A stretch of DNA of 38,541 nt. It comes from Planctomycetota bacterium (lineage in GTDB: Bacteria; Planctomycetota; Phycisphaerae; Phycisphaerales; SM1A02). Shown in pieces: positions 34,021-38,541 of this stretch. The notes below the pieces were generated by a model that was not told the origin of the DNA, searched no databases, and saw only the letters and a program-made list of their open reading frames with translations. Position 1 is the first letter of the stretch, and every line of letters starts with the position of its first letter. The stretch lies in assembly GCA_022563315.1 (NCBI GenBank), contig JADFNO010000015.1, positions 1 to 38,541 on the forward strand, in the 5' to 3' direction. Position numbers and translations under genes: made by a program.

Positions 34021-34066
34021 GGTCCGCTGTGCGGACCATCTTCCCCCCACCGCTGTGCGGACCATC
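34016..34066 (+). repeat. Palindromic repeat family A, RAYT upstream copies
   Basis: A full copy (34016-34038) is followed by a partial one (34049-34066) that shares CCGCTGTGCGGACCATC. The TAG of the first (34018-34020) stops the symporter gene. The GTG inside the second (34055-34057) is the only plausible start of the transposase. Confidence 0.93.
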
Positions 34067-34663
34067 CGGGCGCGATACGATACTCAAATTCCCAACTATC
34101 GACGGGTCTACATCCCAGGAGGCACGTTCTTCTTCACCGTCGTAACGGAAAACCGCGAACCCTTTCTTTGCGACGATCGTGCCCGCGACATCTTGAGAAC
34201 ATCCATCGAAAACTGTCGGCACAAATGGCCGATGACGATCGACGCAATCGTGCTGCTTCCAGATCACCTTCATACGATCTGGACGCTGCCCACCAACGAC
34301 AGTGATTACTCCCGGCGATGGGCATGGATCAAGAAGGAGTTCACCAAGGCATGGCTCGCCGGTCATGGAAAAGAACAGCCAAGGAGTGATTCGCGCATCG
34401 CGAATCGCCGGCGCGGCGTTTGGCAACGTCGTTTTTGGGAGCACGCAATCCGAAACGACGACGATTTGATCAATCATGTCGAATACATTCACTACAACCC
34501 GATCAAGCATGGGTTGGTCAAGTGCCCTCACAACTGGCCGTACTCAAGCTTCCATCGGTACGTGGCTCAAGGCGTGTATCCGCAAGATTGGGCGTGCGCA
34601 TGCAAGTCGGATAAGCCACACGTTGCCAATTACGATGAAATCGCCAAGCAAGCAGGAGAATAA
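34055..34663 (+). CDS. REP-associated tyrosine transposase (RAYT), family A
   Basis: 202-residue Y1/HUH transposase of the REP-associated group. The N-terminus has NYRRVYIPGGTFFFTVVTEN. The HUH motif is HLH at 71-73 (LLPDHLHTIWTLP), FWEHAIRNDDDLINH precedes the conserved HVEYIHYNPIKHGLV (nucleophile Tyr144 or Tyr147), and WPYSSFHRYV closes the domain. Such enzymes bind and cut REP hairpins. No ATG lies before the conserved region; the only usual start is GTG at 34055, inside a family A palindrome, which implies that translation begins in the repeat. Five full family A copies flank it (one before, four after). Intact motifs suggest an active or recently active enzyme. Confidence 0.92.
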   Translation: MRTIRARYDTQIPNYRRVYIPGGTFFFTVVTENREPFLCDDRARDILRTSIENCRHKWPMTIDAIVLLPDHLHTIWTLPTNDSDYSRRWAWIKKEFTKAWLAGHGKEQPRSDSRIANRRRGVWQRRFWEHAIRNDDDLINHVEYIHYNPIKHGLVKCPHNWPYSSFHRYVAQGVYPQDWACACKSDKPHVANYDEIAKQAGE

Positions 34664-34713
34664 TTCGGGTACACGGTTCGGTGAGTTGGCCGACTTTGCC
34701 GGCGAATAAGAAT

Positions 34714-34805
34714 GGTCCGCACAGCGGACCCTACGGAGCCCATCTCTATTCGTAGGGTCCGCTGTGCGGACAATCCGCTCCAACCGTAGGGTCCGCTGTG
34801 CGGAC
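34714..34805. repeat. Palindromic repeat family A, three copies
   Basis: One minus-oriented copy (34714-34735) faces two plus-oriented copies (34751-34771 and 34785-34805). All share the hairpin GGTCCGCTGTGCGGAC. Spacers are 15 and 13 bases. Confidence 0.93.
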
Positions 34806-34957
34806 AATCTTCATTGAGCGTCCTGCCGTGGTCGGGTGCTCAACAAGCGACGCCCTTCTATTCCAAGAAGCACTTTCTTTTTGCTACACCGTCCGGACGT
34901 GGAACAATCCAGGTAGGCGGCTCGCAGAATTGGTCGATTCTGCCAGCGAATAAGAAT

Positions 34958-34979
34958 GGTCCGCACAGCGGACCCTACG
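34958..34979 (-). repeat. Palindromic repeat family A, distal copy
   Basis: A minus-oriented copy identical in the core to that at 34714-34735. It is preceded by the same 28-base left flank with four differences. It lies directly downstream of trxB, where it may act as terminator. Confidence 0.92.
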
Positions 34980-34986
34980 CCTACGC

Positions 34987-35961
34987 CTACGCCAATCCCT
35001 GGGTTCCCAGCCAGCGCTCGGCATCGATCGCCGCCTGGCATCCCATGCCCGCTGCCGTCACCGCTTGGCGGTATTCACTGTCCGCCACGTCGCCGCCGGC
35101 AAACACGCCCTCGATGTTCGTTTCGCTACTGCGGTTGGGCAGCTTGACGTAGCCCGCATCATCAAGCTCGATGCCCGAGCCGTTGAGGAATCCCGTGGCC
35201 GGCGTGTGACCGATGGCCACGAACAACCCTTTGACGTCCAGCCGCGTTTCATCACCCGTGACGGTGTCCTTGAGCATCACGGCTTCTATCTTTTCCTCGC
35301 CAACGACTTCGCTAACAATCTTGTTCCACGCAACCTCAACGTTCGGCAACCCAAGCGTCCGCTCCTGCATGATGTTGGAGGCACGCAGTTTGTCGCGACG
35401 ATGGATAATCGTCACCTTCGAGGCGAACTTGCTGAGGTACGCCGATTCCTCCATCGCCGTATCACCACCGCCGACGACCGCTAAGTGCTGATCGCGGAAA
35501 ACCGGCAGCGCTCCATCACATACAGCACACGCACTCACCCCGCCGCCGGTTTGCGCCAAGCGAAGTTCGTTCTCCTGCCCCATCCAATTCGCGGTTGCGC
35601 CCGTCGCGATAATTACCGCGTGGCCTTGCACGACCGATCCGTCAGAGGTTGTGAGTTTAAACGGTCGTGACGAGAAGTCACACGCCTCGATATCCTGTCC
35701 AACCACGCGCGTTCCAAATCGTTCAGCCTGCTTTTGGAAGTGCTGCATCATTTCCGGGCCGGTGATCCCATCCGGAAAGCCCGGATAGTTCTCGACTTCC
35801 GTGGTCAACATGAGCTGCCCGCCGGGCAACACGGGGGCCGGGTTTTGTTTCGGCACGCCGATGAAACAGATCGGATCGAGGTTCGCGCGGGCGGCATAGA
35901 TCGCGGCCGTCCAGCCGGCCGGTCCGCTGCCGATGATGATCAACTTCTCGACTTCGGCCAT
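34987..35961 (-). CDS. trxB: Thioredoxin-disulfide reductase
   Basis: FAD/NADPH enzyme that reduces thioredoxin in the cytoplasm. The FAD-binding motif is GSGPAGWTAAIYAARAN (11-27). The redox pair Cys145 and Cys148 lies in SACAVCDGALP. The NADPH-binding VVGGGDTAMEEA-type segment (here VVGGGDTAMEESAYL) and C-terminal GVFAGGDVADSEYRQAVTAAGMG are intact. 324 residues, the normal low-molecular-weight type. ATG at 35961. It is a single gene with a palindrome at its 3' end; thioredoxin itself is not in the window. Confidence 0.96.
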   Translation of the reverse strand: MAEVEKLIIIGSGPAGWTAAIYAARANLDPICFIGVPKQNPAPVLPGGQLMLTTEVENYPGFPDGITGPEMMQHFQKQAERFGTRVVGQDIEACDFSSRPFKLTTSDGSVVQGHAVIIATGATANWMGQENELRLAQTGGGVSACAVCDGALPVFRDQHLAVVGGGDTAMEESAYLSKFASKVTIIHRRDKLRASNIMQERTLGLPNVEVAWNKIVSEVVGEEKIEAVMLKDTVTGDETRLDVKGLFVAIGHTPATGFLNGSGIELDDAGYVKLPNRSSETNIEGVFAGGDVADSEYRQAVTAAGMGCQAAIDAERWLGTQGLA

Positions 35962-36032
35962 GAGGAGAAAACAACTCGAACGAGCGCGGGAGTATTCCCG
36001 ACCGGTTTTCGTTTGTGGCTGAGAATCAAGCC

Positions 36033-37472
36033 CTATTCGCGAGAGAGAGCCTTGATGGGGGGCCAGAGGACGAGGTCGCCGTCGAGGCCGTCGTCAGAAT
36101 GTTGGCGGGCCCGACCGTCTTCGTGATCCTCACCCCGGGCATACAGCACACAATCATCCGGGTCGAGCCACAGCCGGGCGAACGGCGAGTCCAGCGCCGT
36201 CCTCGTCTTCAGCCGGCGGAAACGAAGGTGGCCGTACGCTTTATCGTACGGATCAATGTCCGAGATCTTCCGCACGTATTGCCCGTACAGTTTCTCTTGG
36301 TTGTCGGGGTAGGTTCCCAGTTCCTTGCGGTAGGCGCAAAGCCCCGCGGAAAGGATCGTGCCACTCACGCCCGCCACCAACTGATTCCTCACGCCGAAAA
36401 CAATCTCGATGTTCTGCATCGAGTAAATGACAGCGGCGTAGCGCACGGGGTTCGTTCGCTCGAACTGGGTATCGCTGTCCAGGATATCATCGTACTGCTG
36501 GACCCGCCAGCGCCGCCACCAGTCATCGTAGACAAGTTTCAGACGATCCTTGGACGCGGCGAGGCTGCTGTGAACAGTCGCGATCATCCGCCATCGTCGA
36601 GCCGCCCCGAACCGCTCCATCGGCGCGTTCTTGGACTGAACGCCCCCAAACGTCGCCGCGAACTGATCCGGATCGGCCTGTTCCCGATTGTCAAACACCT
36701 CATCCAGCAGCGCTTCGGAGATGATCCTGTCGCCCTCGGGGATGGCCAAGTGCTGGCGATCCGGCCGCAGGAACGGCAGTTCGAACCACGCAATGTCCAT
36801 GTACTGTTCAGGCGTGATGTCGTCGAAGTAGCTGTAGAACACGTCCCGCAGGTTCGCCAACGCATCGACGAGCAGTTGAATGCCGTACAGCTTTTCAACA
36901 AGGAATTGGCGATCGCAGAACTGGCGAAGGATGAAGATATGCGCCACCGCCAGGTCAAGACCTTGCTGCGTCTGGCCGGCTTCGAGCAAGCGATACACTT
37001 CAGCCGTCGCAAAGGCCGCGATCGTGTCCACCGCTTGTAAGTAAAGGAACTCACTCCTTCGCAGACTTCCATCGACGGCGATCTGGGCCACGATCCCTGC
37101 CTGCCGGTAGACCGCGTCCACTTCGTCAACGCCGTAGGGCAGACCGATCATGTTCCGGTCTTTGCATTCGAGGATGGCCTCGGCCATGCCCGGGTTGGAC
37201 TCCGCCCAGCCGCTCACCTGTGACCATCCGCTCATTCCGGGATAGATGGTGTAGAGGTTGAAGTCGTCGCCAACCTCAAAGGGCGGCGGATCGAGCGTGA
37301 GATACGCGTCGAAAAGCACGCGATAGCTCTTGATCCCCTCGCTTCCCCGGATCGTGTCGTGGTCGTTGAGTTTTTGGATGACCGGTTCGTGCTGGCCGGC
37401 GACAGGCAGAGCCATCGCCAAGCCTAATCCAAAAGCAACCCACGATATCGCGCCCAATCGAAAATGGTTCAT
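36033..37472 (-). CDS. Secreted protein of unknown function
   Basis: 479 residues from the ATG at 37472, which has AAGGACGG five bases before it. It starts a classical signal peptide (MNHFRLGAISWVAFGLGLAM, then ALPVAG, cleavage near AGQ). The frame is open for about 100 codons upstream, but those lack protein character. The mature protein is mostly helical with many aromatic and acidic residues. Fragments such as NLYTIYPGMSGWSQVSGWAE and KELGTYPDNQEKLYG recall planctomycete secreted proteins, and the end DGDLVLWPP has their typical form. No catalytic motif seen. It is divergent from ald. Confidence 0.7.
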   Translation of the reverse strand: MNHFRLGAISWVAFGLGLAMALPVAGQHEPVIQKLNDHDTIRGSEGIKSYRVLFDAYLTLDPPPFEVGDDFNLYTIYPGMSGWSQVSGWAESNPGMAEAILECKDRNMIGLPYGVDEVDAVYRQAGIVAQIAVDGSLRRSEFLYLQAVDTIAAFATAEVYRLLEAGQTQQGLDLAVAHIFILRQFCDRQFLVEKLYGIQLLVDALANLRDVFYSYFDDITPEQYMDIAWFELPFLRPDRQHLAIPEGDRIISEALLDEVFDNREQADPDQFAATFGGVQSKNAPMERFGAARRWRMIATVHSSLAASKDRLKLVYDDWWRRWRVQQYDDILDSDTQFERTNPVRYAAVIYSMQNIEIVFGVRNQLVAGVSGTILSAGLCAYRKELGTYPDNQEKLYGQYVRKISDIDPYDKAYGHLRFRRLKTRTALDSPFARLWLDPDDCVLYARGEDHEDGRARQHSDDGLDGDLVLWPPIKALSRE

Positions 37473-37665
37473 GCAGTCCGTCCTTCTTTGTTGACTCCCG
37501 GTCTGTAACCTCGAATCGACCATCCTACACGCTCTGGCGGCGCCAGTCAGCCCTTTACCGCCCGGTCTGGCCTCGCCACAGCACCCAAAGGGCATCGACG
37601 ATACCATCCCCCAGTTCCCTCGGCCCTGTGCGCCGCCACCATGCCACGTCAGGAGATCGATGCCG

Positions 37666-38541
37666 ATGATCGTCGGCGTTCCCACCGAAGTAAAGGCTGA
37701 TGAGTACCGCGTCGGGCTTCGACCCGTCGGCTCGGAACTGTTGACCCGACAGGGCCATCGCGTCCTCATCCAGGCTGGGGCCGGCGTCGAGGCCGGATTT
37801 CCCGACCAGGAGTATGACGCTGCGGGTGCTCAGATCGTTCCCTCGGCCGAGGACCTTTGGGCCCAGGCGGACATGATCGTGAAGGTCAAGGAGCCTCAGC
37901 CGGGCGAGGTCGACCTCATCCGTCCGGGGCAGGTCGTCTTCACCTACTTTCACTTCGCCTCGGACAAAAAGCTCACCCTGGGGTGTTTGGAGCACCAGTG
38001 CATCGCCGTGGCCTACGAGACGCTGACCGATGACGAAGGCCGGCTGCCGTTGCTGACCCCCATGAGCGAGATCGCGGGCAAACTGTCAATCCAGGAGGGC
38101 GCGGATTATCTGGAGAATCCACATGGCGGGCGAGGCGTTTTACTCGGAGGTGTGCCAGGCGTTGAGCCAGGTCGAGTTATGGTACTTGGCGGTGGAGTTG
38201 TCGGAACCTGGGCGGCTCGCATTGCTGCTGGTATGGGCTCAAATGTAATCATCCTGGATATCGATATAGACAGATTGCGATATCTCGATGAAACCATGCC
38301 TTCTAACGTTGACACTATTTACTCTGATCCCCATGCGATTCGTGAATATCTCCCTCATGCGGATCTAGTGGTTGGAGCAGTATTAATTCCCGGGGCAGTA
38401 GCTCCCCATCTGATTTCGCGTGAGGATCTAGGGCGAATGAAACCTGGATCTGTAATCGTCGATGTGGCAATCGATCAAGGCGGATGCGTAGAAACCGCAA
38501 AGATGACCACACACTCTGATCCGGTTTATACAGTCGATGGA
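37666..38541 (+). CDS. ald: Alanine dehydrogenase, 3' end cut by window
   Basis: NAD-dependent conversion of L-alanine to pyruvate and ammonia. 292 codons are visible of a family length of about 370. [36 protein letters not shown] (active-site His), [14 protein letters not shown], the NAD fold [17 protein letters not shown] and [14 protein letters not shown] are all intact. AGGAG ten bases before ATG 37666 supports that start; ATG at 37660 is an alternative. Codon use changes abruptly near position 38115. By hand count 36 of the first 50 codons end in G or C, but only 17 of 50 in codons 198-247. The protein alignment stays continuous, so the gene is either a recombinant or an assembly joint. 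Confidence 0.93.
   Translation, partial: MIVGVPTEVKADEYRVGLRPVGSELLTRQGHRVLIQAGAGVEAGFPDQEYDAAGAQIVPSAEDLWAQADMIVKVKEPQPGEVDLIRPGQVVFTYFHFASDKKLTLGCLEHQCIAVAYETLTDDEGRLPLLTPMSEIAGKLSIQEGADYLENPHGGRGVLLGGVPGVEPGRVMVLGGGVVGTWAARIAAGMGSNVIILDIDIDRLRYLDETMPSNVDTIYSDPHAIREYLPHADLVVGAVLIPGAVAPHLISREDLGRMKPGSVIVDVAIDQGGCVETAKMTTHSDPVYTVDG

Larger units (their letters stand above)
34664..34986. other. Repeat array downstream of the RAYT gene
   Basis: 323 bases with no gene. They hold four family A palindromes and a 50-base direct duplication: 34686-34735 and 34930-34979 agree at 46 positions and each ends in a family A copy, so the mobile or copied unit is larger than the hairpin. The remainder is unremarkable. 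The last copy ends eight bases before the trxB stop. Confidence 0.8.

Noticed and set aside
34016-34979. CRISPR array
   Set aside because: The repeats are palindromic, in both orientations, with spacers of irregular and short length; they flank a RAYT gene and there are no cas genes.

Overview
The window is GC-rich DNA from a Gram-negative bacterium, most likely of the phylum Planctomycetota and plausibly a Phycisphaerae-like lineage. That reading is an inference. It rests on lipid A synthesis (lpxB), Tat export, MltA and LspA (an outer-membrane, lipoprotein cell plan), small membrane proteins with a CPxCRYxL...CPxCG zinc ribbon, a DksA-like protein with a degenerate finger, and several families of short palindromic intergenic repeats. 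No rRNA or single-copy phylogenetic marker is present to prove it.

Layout. 1-4.2 kb, minus strand: tRNA-Val, a DUF3482-type GTPase and its DUF2868-type membrane partner (overlapping by 4 bases), and tatA. 4.6-10.5 kb: mltA (+), converging on a minus-strand run of ubiD-family decarboxylase, zinc-ribbon membrane protein and secreted transglutaminase-like protein. 10.6-17.2 kb: two-gene ABC exporter (+), proC (-), accA, DksA-like and lspA (+), truB (-). 17.2-19.9 kb: tRNA-Ser, tRNA-Pro, a Y1 (HUH) transposase flanked by its own palindromes, a cassette-like small gene, and an 816-base stretch with no convincing gene. 20.1-25.7 kb: YkgJ-type Cys-cluster protein and an acidic unknown (-), then two sodium-coupled amino-acid transporters (SNF and AGCS) and a PD-(D/E)XK-like protein (+). 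26.2-34.0 kb: lpxB (-), GH113-like protein, aspS, asnB and a dicarboxylate/amino-acid symporter (+). 34.0-38.5 kb: a second Y1 transposase (RAYT) inside a palindrome array, trxB and a secreted unknown (-), and alanine dehydrogenase, cut by the window edge.

Most genes are housekeeping: tRNA charging, tRNA modification, fatty acid and lipid A synthesis, redox, and envelope. Three cation-coupled amino-acid carriers together with proC, asnB and ald suggest an amino-acid-using lifestyle.

The most unusual feature is the repeat biology. Two separate transposase/palindrome systems lie in one window, and their repeats supply codons to genes. Family A palindromes give the TAG stop of three genes and the likely GTG start of their own transposase. 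The family B palindrome gives the stop codon of its transposase. A C/G-rich palindrome sits in frame inside asnB. Secondary points are a codon-usage breakpoint inside ald, a large hydrophilic insert in the AGCS transporter, and integron-like core sequences around one small gene.
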